Below, one piece after another: positions 26,152 to 37,366 of a stretch of DNA of 64,000 nucleotides. The DNA is from Bacillus massilinigeriensis (lineage in GTDB: Bacteria > Bacillota > Bacilli > Bacillales > Cytobacillaceae): NCBI RefSeq assembly GCF_900111815.1, contig NZ_LT630004.1:2156293-2220292 (forward strand), given 5' to 3'. The translations under genes were made by a program, and so were the position numbers. Positions within the stretch are counted from its first letter, which is position 1. Each line of letters begins with the position of its first letter. The notes under the pieces were generated by a model. It ran no database searches. It saw only the letters and a list, made by a program, of their open reading frames with translations, and had not been told where the DNA came from.

Positions 26152-27090
26152 TTAAGCGAGAATCTCCATCACCTTTTGAACAGAATCTGCTGACTTATCA
26201 AGCGCGGCTTTTTCTTCTGGCGTCAAATCCAACTCAATGATTTTTTCTATGCCGCCAGCACCTAAGATTGTTGGTACTCCTAGATAAATTCCCGCATATC
26301 CATACTCTCCTTCTAGAAAAGCAATGGATGGAAGAACACGGCGCTGATCTTTAAGAATGGCTTCGACCATTTCAACAAGCGAGGCTGCAGGTGCATAATA
26401 GGCACTGCCATTACCAAGCAAGTTCACGATTTCACCGCCGCCTTTGCGGGTGCGCTCCACGATTGCATCAAGGCGATCTTTTGGTATTAGCTTCTCTAAT
26501 GGGATGCCACCAGCGTAAGAATAACGAACAAGCGGAACCATATCATCGCCATGCCCCCCAAGGACAAAGCCCGTTACATCCTTAACGGAAAGATTCAGCT
26601 CCTGTGCGACAAAAGTACGGAATCTAGCTGTGTCCAGCACTCCCGATTGGCCGATAACCCGATTTTTCGGAAATCCTGATTCCTTAAAAACCGTGTAGGT
26701 CATTGCATCAACCGGATTCGTCAACACGACGATGAAGCAGTCGGGAGAATATTTTACAACTTCCTTTGCAACACTCTTCATGATTTTCTGATTTGTCTGC
26801 ACTAGGTCGTCCCGGGACATACCTGGTTTACGCGCAATTCCTGCTGTTATTACCACAATATCTGAATCCTGGGTGTCCTCATAATTAGCAGTACCTGTGA
26901 TAATTGCATCAAAGCCTTGGACTGGTCCAGCTTCGAGCATATCAAGGGCCTTCCCTTTTGTGGGATTTTCCATTTGTGGAATATCGACAAGCACAACATC
27001 CGCAAGCTCTTTTTGGGCAATCATGAAGGCTGTTGTTGCTCCAGTAAATCCGCCGCCGATTACAGAAACTTTTTTACGCTTCATTGGCAC
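26152..27090 (-). CDS. mdh: Malate dehydrogenase (GTG start)
   Basis: It oxidises malate to oxaloacetate with NAD in the TCA cycle. It is of the LDH-like MDH type. The GTG at 27088-27090 gives 312 residues, the same as B. subtilis Mdh, and has GGAGG 8 bases upstream; the ATG two codons later is a worse fit. NAD site [13 protein letters not shown], Asp of the second beta strand (VVLVDIPQ), catalytic Arg pair ([10 protein letters not shown]), [10 protein letters not shown] and catalytic His ([12 protein letters not shown]) are present. It is last in citZ-icd-mdh. Confidence 0.96.
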   Translation of the reverse strand: MPMKRKKVSVIGGGFTGATTAFMIAQKELADVVLVDIPQMENPTKGKALDMLEAGPVQGFDAIITGTANYEDTQDSDIVVITAGIARKPGMSRDDLVQTNQKIMKSVAKEVVKYSPDCFIVVLTNPVDAMTYTVFKESGFPKNRVIGQSGVLDTARFRTFVAQELNLSVKDVTGFVLGGHGDDMVPLVRYSYAGGIPLEKLIPKDRLDAIVERTRKGGGEIVNLLGNGSAYYAPAASLVEMVEAILKDQRRVLPSIAFLEGEYGYAGIYLGVPTILGAGGIEKIIELDLTPEEKAALDKSADSVQKVMEILA

Positions 27091-27148
27091 TATTATTCCC
27101 TCCTGCCATGGAAGTGATCTAAATCCCATCTGCAGTTCTTATATGCAG

Positions 27149-27171
27149 AAGGCCGTTCCGAAAGAACAGCC
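27149..27171 (-). other. Hairpin between icd and mdh
   Basis: Minus strand GGCTGTTC-TTTCG-GAACGGCC, an 8-bp stem with one wobble pair and no T-run, so more likely an RNA stability or processing element than a terminator. Confidence 0.4.
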
Positions 27172-27183
27172 CAGCAAAAGTTA

Positions 27184-28452
27184 CTATTTCATGTTTTTAA
27201 TCAGTTCATCGCCAAACTGTGAAGTCTTGACTTCAGTAGCTCCATCCATCAATCTTGCAAAGTCGTAAGTCACCACTTTGGAAGCAATCGTATCTTCCAT
27301 TGATTTCACGATCATGTTAGCCGCTTCTGTCCATCCAAGATGTTCAAGCATTAGAACACCTGATAGGATAACGGATGATGGATTAACTTTATCAAGACCT
27401 GCATACTTTGGAGCTGTTCCATGAGTTGCTTCAAAGATAGCGTGGCCTGTTTCGTAGTTGATGTTTGCTCCAGGTGCAATTCCGATTCCGCCTACCTGTG
27501 CTGCTAGAGCATCGGAAATGTAGTCTCCGTTTAGGTTCATTGTTGCAACAACATCGAATTCACGTGGACGAGTCAAAATTTGTTGCAGGAAGATATCAGC
27601 AATTGCATCTTTTACAATAATCTTTCCAGCTGCTTCAGCTTCAGCCTGCGCCTTGTTCGCAGCATCTGCTCCCTGCTCTTCTTTGATGCGGTCATACTGT
27701 GCCCATGTGAATACTTTCTCACCAAACTCACGCTCAGCTAGCTCATAGCCCCAGCTCTTGAACGCGCCTTCTGTGAATTTCATGATATTTCCTTTATGTA
27801 CAAGCGTTAACGACTTGCGGCCTTCTTTGATCGCATAGTTAATCGCGGAGCGTACAAGGCGCTCTGTTCCTTCTTTAGAGACAGGCTTGATGCCAATGCC
27901 GGATGTTTCAGGGAAACGGATTTTTTTGACACCCATTTCATTTTGAAGGAAATCCATCATCTTCTTTGCTTCCGCGCTTCCGCTAGCATACTCAATACCT
28001 GCATAAATGTCTTCAGTATTTTCACGGAAGATGACCATGTCAGTGTCTTGTGGACGCTTTACCGGAGATGGTACACCTTCGAACCAGCGAACAGGACGCA
28101 GGCAAACAAAAAGGTCGAGTTCTTGACGAAGCGCTACGTTCAGCGAGCGGATTCCGCCGCCAACCGGCGTTGTCAGAGGTCCCTTGATTGCGATAAGGTA
28201 TTCATTGATAGCCTCCAATGTCTCAGCTGGCAGCCATTCTCCCGTCTTGTTAAATGCCTTCTCCCCAGCGAGGACTTCCTTCCATACAAGCTTGCGCTCT
28301 CCTTTGTAAGCCTTTTCCACAGCTGCATCAAGGACACGAACAGAAGCTGCCCAAATATCCGGTCCTGTTCCGTCCCCTTCAATAAATGGAACAATTGGAT
28401 TGTTTGGTACATTTAAAACTCCATTGTTTACCGTGATTTTTTCACCTTGCAT
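27184..28452 (-). CDS. icd: Isocitrate dehydrogenase (NADP)
   Basis: It converts isocitrate to 2-oxoglutarate and CO2, making NADPH. The 422-residue protein is of the bacterial dimeric NADP type. Visible are the substrate loop with the regulatory serine region ([25 protein letters not shown]), [14 protein letters not shown], the Lys/Asp catalytic part ([40 protein letters not shown]) and the NADP discriminating region ([21 protein letters not shown]). It lies between citZ and mdh and is probably co-transcribed. Confidence 0.97.
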   Translation of the reverse strand: MQGEKITVNNGVLNVPNNPIVPFIEGDGTGPDIWAASVRVLDAAVEKAYKGERKLVWKEVLAGEKAFNKTGEWLPAETLEAINEYLIAIKGPLTTPVGGGIRSLNVALRQELDLFVCLRPVRWFEGVPSPVKRPQDTDMVIFRENTEDIYAGIEYASGSAEAKKMMDFLQNEMGVKKIRFPETSGIGIKPVSKEGTERLVRSAINYAIKEGRKSLTLVHKGNIMKFTEGAFKSWGYELAEREFGEKVFTWAQYDRIKEEQGADAANKAQAEAEAAGKIIVKDAIADIFLQQILTRPREFDVVATMNLNGDYISDALAAQVGGIGIAPGANINYETGHAIFEATHGTAPKYAGLDKVNPSSVILSGVLMLEHLGWTEAANMIVKSMEDTIASKVVTYDFARLMDGATEVKTSQFGDELIKNMK

Positions 28453-28484
28453 TTCTATCTCTCCCTCTCTCGTTCAATTCGGCT

Positions 28485-28515
28485 AGAGAGAAGGCTTGCA
28501 GACAGCCTACTCTCT
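28485..28515 (-). other. Stable hairpin between citZ and icd
   Basis: Minus strand AGAGAGTAGGCT-GTCTGCA-AGCCTTCTCTCT, 11 pairs with one T-T mismatch and no T-run after it. Suggests an mRNA processing or stability stem in the citZ-icd transcript. Confidence 0.5.
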
Positions 28516-28626
28516 TCCGTCGTATCAATCCTTTCCAAATCACCAGTTTGGAAAGAATTCTGTTCTATTTCATTCTATTACAGCAGATTCTATCTTGAAA
28601 GCAAAACGCTGTGAATGCTAATGCTA

Positions 28627-29745
28627 TTATCCGCGCAATCCGATTTCTACGTATTTTTGCATTCCAGGACCGGTATATTCAGCACGCGGTCTGATCAAGC
28701 GATTGTTTTCATATTGCTCAAGAATATGCGCAAGCCATCCGGACACACGACTTACTGCGAAAATTGGCGTGAACAGGTCATGATCGATACCCAAGCTATG
28801 GTAGACGGAAGCAGAATAAAAATCAACATTCGGAGGAAGGTTCTTTTCGCGAGTCACAATATCCTCAATTTGGATTGACATTTGGTACCAATGAGGCTCT
28901 CCCGTTAGTTCTGTCAATTTTTGAGACATTTCTCTCAAATGCTTAGCACGGGGATCGCCTTTCCTGTATACACGATGGCCGAATCCCATGATTTTTTCTT
29001 TTTTCTCAAGCTTTTTGCGTACATAAGGTTCCACATTTTCCAGCGTACCTATTTCCTTAAGCATGCGCATCACTGCTTCGTTAGCTCCGCCGTGAAGAGG
29101 TCCTTTCAGTGCTCCGATTGCTGCGGTAACACCAGAATATACATCGGACAAAGTAGCTACGCAAACACGCGCTGTAAAAGTGGATGCGTTCAATTCATGG
29201 TCAGCATGGAGTACGAGTGCTTTATTGAATGCTTCGACAGCAATCGGTTCTGGATCTTTTCCTGTCAGCATGTAAAGGAAGTTCGCTGCAAAATTCAGGT
29301 CCTCCCTAGGTGCAATCGGTTCAAGTCCTTTTCTTATACGAGCGAATGCTGTAACAATTGCCGGCATTTTCGCCTGCAGACGCACTGCTTTGTGGAAATT
29401 CGCTTCTTCTTCCATGACATCAGCTTCATCATCATAGAGACTCAAGAGGGAAACTGCTGTGCGAAGCGCGGCCATTGGATGAACTGTTTTGATTGGATAC
29501 ATCTTGAAATGTTCCAGAACACCCTGTGGAAGAGCCATATTTTGGGCAAGCTCTTTTTTCAGTTCATCGAGTTCTGATTGAACAGGAAGCCTTCTATGCC
29601 ACAATAGGTAAATCACTTCTTCAAAGCTTGCGTTCTCAGCAAGATCATCAATATTATAACCTACATATGTTAGTGTATCGTCAATGATTGAACTGATAGA
29701 GGAAGTCGTTGCTACTACCCCTTCTAGACCTCTTGTTACCGTCAT
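28627..29745 (-). CDS. citZ: Citrate synthase II
   Basis: It condenses oxaloacetate and acetyl-CoA to citrate. Starting at the ATG at 29743-29745 (AAAGGAGAGG upstream) the protein has 372 residues, matching B. subtilis CitZ; the open frame has 30 further unsupported codons. Catalytic His residues (ALKGPLHGGANEAV; MGFGHRVYRKGDPR) and Asp (NVDFYSASVYHSLG) are in place. It is first gene of citZ-icd-mdh, preceded by a long regulated upstream region. Confidence 0.96.
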   Translation of the reverse strand: MTVTRGLEGVVATTSSISSIIDDTLTYVGYNIDDLAENASFEEVIYLLWHRRLPVQSELDELKKELAQNMALPQGVLEHFKMYPIKTVHPMAALRTAVSLLSLYDDEADVMEEEANFHKAVRLQAKMPAIVTAFARIRKGLEPIAPREDLNFAANFLYMLTGKDPEPIAVEAFNKALVLHADHELNASTFTARVCVATLSDVYSGVTAAIGALKGPLHGGANEAVMRMLKEIGTLENVEPYVRKKLEKKEKIMGFGHRVYRKGDPRAKHLREMSQKLTELTGEPHWYQMSIQIEDIVTREKNLPPNVDFYSASVYHSLGIDHDLFTPIFAVSRVSGWLAHILEQYENNRLIRPRAEYTGPGMQKYVEIGLRG

Positions 29746-29917
29746 CCTCAACCTCTCCTTTGTTGTATTAATTTTCCCATTCCTTTTGCCTGTATTTCTT
29801 GTGAGACCGGAATAACATCCAGCTGAAGGAATCATAATGAAATTACCCTTAACGCTTCCCTTAGAAACTTTACCAAGAGAGCTTGTAAACCGAGCGTTTG
29901 CTCAGATGGAGCCAAAA

Positions 29918-29931
29918 AGTAAATGCTTACA
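29918..29931. promoter_or_regulatory. CcpA cre-like site upstream of citZ
   Basis: Minus strand TGTAAGCATTTACT resembles the cre consensus TGWAANCGNTNWCA with about two mismatches. It lies about 70 bases downstream of the predicted start point, a location expected for repression. Confidence 0.5.
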
Positions 29932-29968
29932 TTTTCTCTTAGCAAAAGAATGCTGGAGGCCCATATTC

Positions 29969-29992
29969 TATAACCATTCGACAATGGTTATA
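29969..29992. promoter_or_regulatory. 10-bp inverted repeat at the citZ start point
   Basis: TATAACCATT-4 bases-AATGGTTATA, perfect arms, at about +6 to +29 of the predicted transcript. Candidate operator (a TCA regulator such as CcpC is one guess) or a 5' RNA stem. Confidence 0.5.
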
Positions 29993-30004
29993 ATTACAAG
30001 TCCT

Positions 30005-30033
30005 ATTATAAACAATAATCAGACTTTTGTGAA
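30005..30033 (-). promoter_or_regulatory. Promoter of citZ-icd-mdh
   Basis: Minus strand: TTCACA (30033-30028), 17-base spacer, TATAAT (30010-30005). Confidence 0.75.
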
Positions 30034-30075
30034 TGGAAAGAACATAATTTACGAATATATTATTTCAGTAAAAGG

Positions 30076-30546
30076 CTATTTCACAAATTCAAACAATCTC
30101 ATTGCTGCATAGGCAATTCCCGCTCCTATTAGCGGACCGACTGCAACCCCTTTGAATAGAGAAACTGCAAGGATCGTACCAAATACAAGGGCTGTTGTGA
30201 TGTGAGGATCTTTTGCAAGTAAAGTGATGCCGCCTTTTGCCAATAATGCTACAAGAATACCTGATACAAGGGCAATCCAAGCATATGGTGATTTAAATGA
30301 ACTGGACAAATCCCTGAAACCAATTTCGCCGCTGGCAATGGGGGCCAAAACGGCAATTGTGATAATCGTAACACCCCAATTGATTCCTCTTCCTTGAATA
30401 ACGGAAAAAATTCTAGAATCTGATCCTATTATTTTCAAAAGAAGGAGCACTGCTACTGCAATCATAAGAGATTGGTTTTTTGCTATTAAAGAAATGAGGA
30501 GCAGCAAGCCTAAAAAAAGAAAAGGTCCATATACCAAAATTCTCAT
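30076..30546 (-). CDS. ytwI: DUF441 integral membrane protein (YtwI-like)
   Basis: This is a 156-residue, very hydrophobic protein of the DUF441 family; function unknown. Four to five membrane segments are visible: FLFLGLLLLISLIA, MIAVAVLLLLKIIG, GVTIITIAVLAPIASG, AWIALVSGILVALLAKGG and the C-terminal GPLIGAGIAYAAM. The signature ITTALVFGTILAVSLFKGVAVGPLIGAG is conserved. The start is uncertain: the ribosome site AAGGAAGG nearly touches the ATG at 30546, and a TTG three codons in (30537) has better spacing. It is divergent from ytvI. Confidence 0.85.
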   Translation of the reverse strand: MRILVYGPFLFLGLLLLISLIAKNQSLMIAVAVLLLLKIIGSDSRIFSVIQGRGINWGVTIITIAVLAPIASGEIGFRDLSSSFKSPYAWIALVSGILVALLAKGGITLLAKDPHITTALVFGTILAVSLFKGVAVGPLIGAGIAYAAMRLFEFVK

Positions 30547-30708
30547 CCTTCCTTAAAGCTATTTTAACATAATGTGAAACAAGCTTCCAAAGTTTAGAAT
30601 TCCCAGTAAAAACAAATGGGGAAATTAGGTTGGTCGTGTAGTCATGTATCCTTGGACTAGCCCATATAATATGTATTGTCACCCACCAAAAGAGGAGGTG
30701 TTGAATAA

Positions 30709-31815
30709 GTGAATCCAGCATTCGCCGGAAGAGCGGCAAGGCTAGTTGCAGTAAGCGGGTTTTCCCTAGGCTTTGCAGTCTTATCCTATTATCTTACAAG
30801 TTTGCTATATCCTTTTCTAATCGGCTTTTTCCTGGCTTTCTTCATAAACCCGGTTGTTGATTTCATTCAGTATAAAGGGAAAATGCCTCGGAGTTTCGCT
30901 GTTTTGCTATCCCTAATGCTGCTTCTGGGAAGCATTGCTGGGCTGGTAACACTCCTAATCGTTGAAATAGCATCAGGCGCTGATTACCTTGCCCGAACCG
31001 TTCCCCTTCACTTAAATACGCTTATTTCTTTTATCGAAGAGCGTTTCGCTGCCCAAATTATTCCGATTTACAACAACTTTGCAAGTATTTTTCAAAGTCT
31101 TGATTCAGGACAACAGGAAACTATTTTGATGAACATAAAAACTGTTGGTAGTCGCATAAGTTTAGCGGCAGGTGATTTCATCCAAACCTTCTTTGAAAAT
31201 ATCCCGAAAATTCTTTCCTGGTTCCCCAATGCCGCTAGCGTACTCGTTTTTTCTCTGCTTGGAACTTTTTTTATCAGTAAAGACTGGTACCGCCTATGGG
31301 CGCTTGGAGGAAAGTTTCTGCCTCTGAAAGCAAGAAAAAGCGGCAGAACAGTGTTTGAAGATTTGCGGAAAGCCTTATTGGGATTTTTAAAAGCACAGAC
31401 AACCCTAGTTTCTATTACAACAGTAATCGTTCTTATTGGGCTCCTTGTTTTAAAAGTGGATTATGCCATTACGATTTCCCTTGTAACAGGGATCGTTGAC
31501 TTGATTCCTTATCTTGGAACAGGAGCTGTCTTCCTTCCATGGATTGGTTATGAGCTGATATCAGGAGATCACGCAAGCGCACTCGGTCTCGGCATTTTAT
31601 ATACAATCGTTCTCGTTCAGCGGCAGATCATGGAGCCTAGGCTTCTTTCCTCAGGTTTAGGATTAGATCCGCTTGCCACCTTGATCGCATTGTTTGTGGG
31701 CTTTAAATTATTAGGTTTTATTGGATTGATTATGGGACCCGTAACTTTAGTTATTTTCAATGCACTGCATCGCGGAGGAGTATTTCGTGACCTTTGGGGC
31801 TATATCAAAGGCTGA
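30709..31815 (+). CDS. ytvI: Sporulation AI-2E-family membrane protein YtvI
   Basis: It belongs to the AI-2E/YdiK permease family; the YtvI branch is annotated as a sporulation integral membrane protein with unknown substrate. The 368-residue protein starts at a GTG (30709) with GAGGAGG 10 bases upstream. Membrane segments occur at about 15-55, 64-84, 170-190 and 225-340, with a large soluble loop (about 90-165) and the family motif near LVDLIPYLGTGAVFLPW-type residues (TGIVDLIPYLGTGAVFL). A CATATAAT shortly upstream resembles a sporulation sigma -10 box, without a firm -35. Confidence 0.9.
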   Translation: MNPAFAGRAARLVAVSGFSLGFAVLSYYLTSLLYPFLIGFFLAFFINPVVDFIQYKGKMPRSFAVLLSLMLLLGSIAGLVTLLIVEIASGADYLARTVPLHLNTLISFIEERFAAQIIPIYNNFASIFQSLDSGQQETILMNIKTVGSRISLAAGDFIQTFFENIPKILSWFPNAASVLVFSLLGTFFISKDWYRLWALGGKFLPLKARKSGRTVFEDLRKALLGFLKAQTTLVSITTVIVLIGLLVLKVDYAITISLVTGIVDLIPYLGTGAVFLPWIGYELISGDHASALGLGILYTIVLVQRQIMEPRLLSSGLGLDPLATLIALFVGFKLLGFIGLIMGPVTLVIFNALHRGGVFRDLWGYIKG

Positions 31816-31822
31816 TAGACCC

Positions 31823-31882
31823 TAATCAAAAAAGGGGCTTTTCACCTGCCAAAATGGCTGGTGGCTGGCCCTTTTTTGATTA
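31823..31882 (+). terminator. Shared terminator between convergent ytvI and fxsA
   Basis: 14-bp perfect stem TAATCAAAAAAGGG / CCCTTTTTTGATTA around an inner GCCA-AAA-TGGC hairpin; it can act on both strands. Confidence 0.88.
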
Positions 31883-31892
31883 ACATCTCCAA

Positions 31893-32276
31893 TTACTTAA
31901 TGATAATCGTATTCCTATCCATCCATCTGCGAAATGCTTTGTTCAATAATGGCTTTACTATTCTGCGGGCAGGCGGTGCCAGCAGGATGAATCCCATCAA
32001 ATCAGTCAAAAAGCCCGGAGTAAGCAATAGGACACCACCTACAAGAATACAAATGCCGTCAATCACTTCTTCTCCCGGCAATACTCCCCTGCTTAATTGG
32101 TAGCGCACTTTTTGAAGAACTGCCATACCTTGGTTCTTTGCAAGTGCTGCTCCTGCTATCCCGGTGATGATAATCATGGCAATTGTCGGGAAGACACCGA
32201 TCGTCTTTCCGGACAGCATAAGGATACCGATTTCCGCAGCGGGAACAACGATGAGAAAGAAAAGAATATATTGCAC
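31893..32276 (-). CDS. fxsA: FxsA-family membrane protein
   Basis: This is a 127-residue FxsA/YtzA-like membrane protein. E. coli FxsA over-expression relieves phage T7 exclusion by F; the normal role is unknown. Hydrophobic segments are YILFFLIVVPAAEIGILML (about 3-21), FPTIAMIIITGIAGAALA (29-46) and ICILVGGVLLLTPGFLTDL (about 74-92). The family signature LLTPGFLTDLMGFILLAPPAR is complete. The start is the GTG at 32274-32276 with AGGGGG upstream. It follows pyk on the same strand. Confidence 0.93.
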   Translation of the reverse strand: MQYILFFLIVVPAAEIGILMLSGKTIGVFPTIAMIIITGIAGAALAKNQGMAVLQKVRYQLSRGVLPGEEVIDGICILVGGVLLLTPGFLTDLMGFILLAPPARRIVKPLLNKAFRRWMDRNTIIIK

Positions 32277-32305
32277 TAGTTCTTACCCCCTGCCTATTTT
32301 CATTG

Positions 32306-32332
32306 AAAAAAAGGACGGAAAATATTCCGTCC
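32306..32332 (-). terminator. Terminator of pfkA-pyk
   Basis: GGACGGAA-TATT-TTCCGTCC followed by seven T residues, 10 bases after the pyk stop. Confidence 0.9.
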
Positions 32333-32341
32333 CTCCTTTTA

Positions 32342-34102
32342 TTAGAGCACACTTGCATGCCCGTTGTAAATGACACCTCTTGATGAATCTACTGTAATTT
32401 CCTGGCCATCTTGGAACAGGTTCATCGCATTTTCAACACCGACTATTACCGGGATTCCCAAGCTCAGGCCCACGACAGCAGCGTGGCTAGTGAGCCCACC
32501 TTCTTCTGTGATGAGTGCGCTGCATTTTTCAATAGCAGGCACCATATCACGGTCAGAACCAATGGTTACCAAAATGCTGCCTTCTGTTACTTTCGAAAGA
32601 GCTTCTTGTGCATCGCGAGCAAGAACAACTTTTCCATAAGATGATTTTCTTCCGATACCTTGAGCTTTTGCGATGATATCTCCAACGACATGGATTTTCA
32701 TCAGGTTGGTTGTGCCAGCTTCGCCAACAGGTACTCCTGCAGTAATTACAACAAGATCTCCGTGCTTAACATGTCCGCTATTTACGCTTTCTTCTACAGC
32801 GGAGGAAAGCATTTCATCCGTCGTTTCAGCACTTTTTCCGAGCTGTGGATAGACACCCCATACAAGTGCAAGTCTTCTGCAGACATGGTCTTTTGATGTA
32901 ACAGCAACAATCGGCGCCTTTGGGCGATACTTGGAGATCATTCTCGCAGTATGCCCACTTTCGGTAGGCGTAATGATGGCATTTACATCAAGGTTTAACG
33001 CTGTATGAGCAACAGATTGTCCGATAGCATCTGTAATCGTATGCTCACTGTCCTTACTTAAATTGGAGAGTAAGTTCTTATGGTTAAGTGCTTCTTCCGT
33101 ACGGGAAGCAATATTGTGCATGGTCTGTACAGCCTCTACAGGGTATGTGCCCGCAGCTGTTTCACCGGAAAGCATAATAGCATCCGTTCCATCTAGTATC
33201 GCATTGGCAACATCACTTGCTTCAGCACGTGTAGGCCGTGGATTCCGCTGCATAGAGTCAAGCATTTGGGTAGCTGTGATGACCGGCTTGCCAAGTGCAT
33301 TGCATTTTTTTATAAGCTGCTTCTGCACTAGAGGTACTTCCTCTGCAGGAATTTCCACTCCCAAGTCTCCGCGGGCAACCATCAATCCTTCTGAAACTTC
33401 GAGAATTTCGTCGATATTATCGACACCTTCTTGGTTTTCGATCTTTGGAATGATGTTGATGTATGTTGCATTGTTCTCTTCCAAAAGTCTTCGAATTTCA
33501 AGTACATCAGATGCCCTGCGGACAAAGGATGCTGCAATAAAATCTACTCCCTGTTGTATTCCAAAGAGAATGTCATTTGCGTCTTTTTCTGTAATTCCCG
33601 GCAGCTGGACGGATACTCCCGGAACGTTAACGCCTTTTTTGTTTTTCAATGTTCCGCTGTTCATAATTTTTGTATGGATCTCGCTGTTCGCCTTATCAAT
33701 TCCTGTAACCTCAAGGCCAATCAGCCCATCATCCAACAGGATTTTACCTCCAACATGAACATCATCAATCAGCCTGTCGTATGTAACGGAAAACTTTTCT
33801 GCTGTTCCAAGCACTTCTTTCATTGACACGATGACGTTATTGCCGGATTTCAATTCAATGGCGCCATTCTCCATGTCATTCGTGCGGATTTCAGGACCCT
33901 TCGTATCAAGCAGGATAGCGACGGTCTTTCCGGTAATTCTGGAAGCTTCCCGAATATTAGTAATGCGCGCTGCATGCTCTTCGTGGTTGCCATGAGAGAA
34001 GTTCAGCCTAGCGACATTCATTCCGGATTCCATTAATTTTGTCAGTTTTTCTATACTTTCACTTGCAGGCCCTATTGTACATACTATCTTTGTCTTGCGC
34101 AT
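32342..34102 (-). CDS. pyk: Pyruvate kinase with C-terminal PEP-utilising domain
   Basis: It converts phosphoenolpyruvate and ADP to pyruvate and ATP. The 586-residue protein has the common catalytic and allosteric core ([50 protein letters not shown]). An extra C-terminal domain of about 110 residues ends in a PEP-utiliser motif ([26 protein letters not shown]), typical of Bacillus pyruvate kinases. It follows pfkA by 37 bases with AGGAGG, so the two form an operon. Confidence 0.97.
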   Translation of the reverse strand: MRKTKIVCTIGPASESIEKLTKLMESGMNVARLNFSHGNHEEHAARITNIREASRITGKTVAILLDTKGPEIRTNDMENGAIELKSGNNVIVSMKEVLGTAEKFSVTYDRLIDDVHVGGKILLDDGLIGLEVTGIDKANSEIHTKIMNSGTLKNKKGVNVPGVSVQLPGITEKDANDILFGIQQGVDFIAASFVRRASDVLEIRRLLEENNATYINIIPKIENQEGVDNIDEILEVSEGLMVARGDLGVEIPAEEVPLVQKQLIKKCNALGKPVITATQMLDSMQRNPRPTRAEASDVANAILDGTDAIMLSGETAAGTYPVEAVQTMHNIASRTEEALNHKNLLSNLSKDSEHTITDAIGQSVAHTALNLDVNAIITPTESGHTARMISKYRPKAPIVAVTSKDHVCRRLALVWGVYPQLGKSAETTDEMLSSAVEESVNSGHVKHGDLVVITAGVPVGEAGTTNLMKIHVVGDIIAKAQGIGRKSSYGKVVLARDAQEALSKVTEGSILVTIGSDRDMVPAIEKCSALITEEGGLTSHAAVVGLSLGIPVIVGVENAMNLFQDGQEITVDSSRGVIYNGHASVL

Positions 34103-34139
34103 CTTATTAACCTCCTGATTTGTCGGAATTCAAAGTTAA

Positions 34140-35105
<966 letters not shown>

Positions 35106-35199
35106 TCACCTCATTTTCATTCAATAGATACATGGCATTGCGTAACCATTTTTTTCTTTATTCTTGTTTAGTATGCACTTGTTGCTTCTTAATATTTCT

Positions 35200-35228
35200 A
35201 AAATACCACGAAGAATAGACTATCTCAA
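35200..35228 (-). promoter_or_regulatory. Promoter candidate of pfkA-pyk
   Basis: Minus strand: TTGAGA (35228-35223), 17-base spacer, TATTTT (35205-35200), about 100 bases before pfkA. Confidence 0.5.
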
Positions 35229-35324
35229 TCTAATCATGGCTTTGTCTTAGATAGACGGAATTATCGGTATAATGCAAGCGTTTTATATGGAACCAATAAA
35301 CGTTTTTTCCAATATACGAGAGAA

Positions 35325-35344
35325 GGCGCGCCATAAGGCACGCC
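35325..35344 (-). terminator. GC-rich hairpin after accA
   Basis: Minus strand GGCGTGCC-TTAT-GGCGCGCC followed by TTCTCTC, just after the accA stop. The T-run is weak. Confidence 0.55.
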
Positions 35345-35345
35345 A

Positions 35346-36323
35346 TTAATTTACCCCTATATACTCATTGAGAAACGAAAAACGACCAATCATCTTATAT
35401 TTCTCATATCGTTGGGAAACGAGCAATTCTTCATCATACTTGCAAAGGGTTTTCAAGGAGTCCATGAGCACCTTCTCAATTTGCTCTGCTTGATTGTCCA
35501 CATCCCTATGGGCTCCGCCCTTCACCTCAGGGATAATCTCGTCTACAACTCCTAATTCTTTCAAGTCAGGAGCAGTTATACGCATCGTTTCAGCTGCTTT
35601 CTTGGCAAGCGCAGCATCCTTCCATAGAATGGAGGCAGCTCCTTCAGGTGAAATAACAGAGTAAGTCGAGTTTTCAAGCATATGAATCATGTTGCCAACA
35701 CCAAGTGCGAGAGCTCCTCCACTTCCTCCTTCGCCAATAACAATACACACTACAGGCACGCGGAGGCCAGCCATTTCGAATAAGTTCCTCGCTATTGCTT
35801 CGCTCTGCCCTCTCTCTTCAGCCGCTTTTCCAGGATATGCTCCTTTTGTGTCGATGAAACAAACAATAGGCCTGTTAAATTTCTCTGCTTGCTTCATTAA
35901 GCGCAGTGCTTTCCTATATCCTTCCGGGTGAGGCATTCCAAAGTTTCTGCGGATGTTTTCTTTTGTATCCTTGCCTCGCTGATGGCCGATCACGGTAACC
36001 GGCATTCCCCGGAATTTAGCTATGCCGCCGACAATTGCTTCGTCATCTCCATATGCTCTGTCTCCATGGCATTCAAAGAAGTCGGTGAAAAGACGATTTA
36101 TATACTCTAGCGTTGTTGGCCTGTCGGGGTGTCTTGCTATTTGGACACGATCCCAAGGTTTTAAATTTTCATATATATCTTTCTCAAGCTTCGCTAGCCT
36201 TGCTTCCAGCTTGTCTATTTCAGAACTTAAGTCGACATCTGTATTCATTGTAAACTCTTTTAATTCAGCAATCTTCTTTCTTAGTTCAGTTACCGGCTTT
36301 TCAAAAGCTAAATCTCCTGCCAT
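35346..36323 (-). CDS. accA: Acetyl-CoA carboxylase carboxyltransferase subunit alpha
   Basis: With AccD it transfers the carboxyl group from carboxybiotin-BCCP to acetyl-CoA, giving malonyl-CoA for fatty acids. The 325-residue protein has the crotonase-like carboxyltransferase core ([29 protein letters not shown], in parts; [29 protein letters not shown]). The ATG follows GGGAGG and overlaps the end of accD by 16 bases, so the two subunits are translationally coupled. The usual length is 315-325. Confidence 0.97.
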   Translation of the reverse strand: MAGDLAFEKPVTELRKKIAELKEFTMNTDVDLSSEIDKLEARLAKLEKDIYENLKPWDRVQIARHPDRPTTLEYINRLFTDFFECHGDRAYGDDEAIVGGIAKFRGMPVTVIGHQRGKDTKENIRRNFGMPHPEGYRKALRLMKQAEKFNRPIVCFIDTKGAYPGKAAEERGQSEAIARNLFEMAGLRVPVVCIVIGEGGSGGALALGVGNMIHMLENSTYSVISPEGAASILWKDAALAKKAAETMRITAPDLKELGVVDEIIPEVKGGAHRDVDNQAEQIEKVLMDSLKTLCKYDEELLVSQRYEKYKMIGRFSFLNEYIGVN

Positions 36324-37186
36324 TCGAAACGACCTCCCGGCTGGTGAATTTGTAAAATGGTAGTTAATTTCTCCTTCAATTCAATTCTGGAAATAACTGC
36401 ATCAAGCTGACCGTGTTTAAGGAGAAACTCTGCAGTCTGAAAATCTTCCGGGAGTTCTTCGCGTATCGTCTGTTCAATAATCCGCCTTCCTGCAAATCCG
36501 ATAAGGGCGCCTGGTTCTGCAAAATTGTAGTCTCCCAATGAAGCAAAGCTAGCAGAAACGCCACCTGTAGTAGGGTGCGTCATGATGGAAATGATTAGAC
36601 CCCCATTGTCGCTAAATCGCTTTAATGCAACGCTAGTCTTTGCCATCTGCATGAGGCTCAGTACGCCTTCCTGCATCCTTGCACCACCTGAAGCAGTAAA
36701 AATAATGAAGGGAACAGATAGTTCATCCGCCTTTTCAATGGCTCTCGTTATTTTCTCTCCAACAACAGAACCCATGCTCCCCATTCTAAAAGTTGCATCC
36801 ATAACAGCAACGACCGCATCTTGCTCTCCAATCTTCACCGTCCCAGTAACAACGGCCTCATGTAGACCCGTTTTCTTCCTATCCTGTTCGAGTTTTTCCT
36901 CATATCCAGGAAATCCAAGCGGGTTTTCTGAAACCATATTCTTATCAAGCTCCATAAAAGTTCCTCTGTCCGCAAGACTATGTATTCGTTCGCGGGAATC
37001 CATCTGATGATGGTATCCACAATGAAAGCATACTTTCAAATTTTTCAGCAGTTCTTTCGTATACATGATTTTTTTACAATTAGGGCATTTTGTCATGATG
37101 CCTTCTGGCACATCCTGCTTTGCACTTTCAGAAGGTATAGTCGCATATTTTTTTTTCTTCGATTTTGTAAATAGCTCCTTAAGCAA
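36308..37186 (-). CDS. accD: Acetyl-CoA carboxylase carboxyltransferase subunit beta (TTG start)
   Basis: AccD is the zinc-containing partner of AccA. With the TTG at 37184-37186 the protein has 292 residues ([18 protein letters not shown]), as in B. subtilis, and GGAGG lies 7 bases upstream; 16 further codons upstream lack a ribosome site. The zinc ribbon is Cys34, Cys37, Cys53, Cys56 (CPNC...CFHC). The core includes [20 protein letters not shown] and [16 protein letters not shown]. It is first gene of accDA. An operator-like dyad lies in its upstream region. Confidence 0.95.
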   Translation of the reverse strand: MLKELFTKSKKKKYATIPSESAKQDVPEGIMTKCPNCKKIMYTKELLKNLKVCFHCGYHHQMDSRERIHSLADRGTFMELDKNMVSENPLGFPGYEEKLEQDRKKTGLHEAVVTGTVKIGEQDAVVAVMDATFRMGSMGSVVGEKITRAIEKADELSVPFIIFTASGGARMQEGVLSLMQMAKTSVALKRFSDNGGLIISIMTHPTTGGVSASFASLGDYNFAEPGALIGFAGRRIIEQTIREELPEDFQTAEFLLKHGQLDAVISRIELKEKLTTILQIHQPGGRFEWQEI

Positions 37187-37247
37187 AGTAAAACCTCCTT
37201 CAATCTCGCAGTAACGATATGATGATATATCCAAACTAATTCCAGCG

Positions 37248-37258
37248 TGGCCAGACCA
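37248..37258. promoter_or_regulatory. GntR/FadR-type operator candidate upstream of accDA
   Basis: TGGCCAGACCA differs by one base from the perfect dyad TGGTCAGACCA upstream of ytsJ-gntR. It lies about 65 bases downstream of a TATAAT (37330-37325) that probably serves accD. Confidence 0.6.
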
Positions 37259-37366
37259 CTAAACGAAAAAAATGAGCTAGGCTGCCAAAATCAAGTAACA
37301 TAATTTTTTAGAAGCATGTCCTATATTATAAGGCAATAACAAAACATTGTCTGTTATAATGTGTCG

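Noticed and set aside
28921-29577. 218-codon plus-strand open frame opposite citZ
   Set aside because: Antisense shadow of citrate synthase; composition (many Cys, Phe, His) is typical of reverse-frame translation.
33063-33758. 231-codon plus-strand open frame opposite pyk
   Set aside because: Antisense shadow of pyruvate kinase; Ser/Thr-rich mirror sequence.
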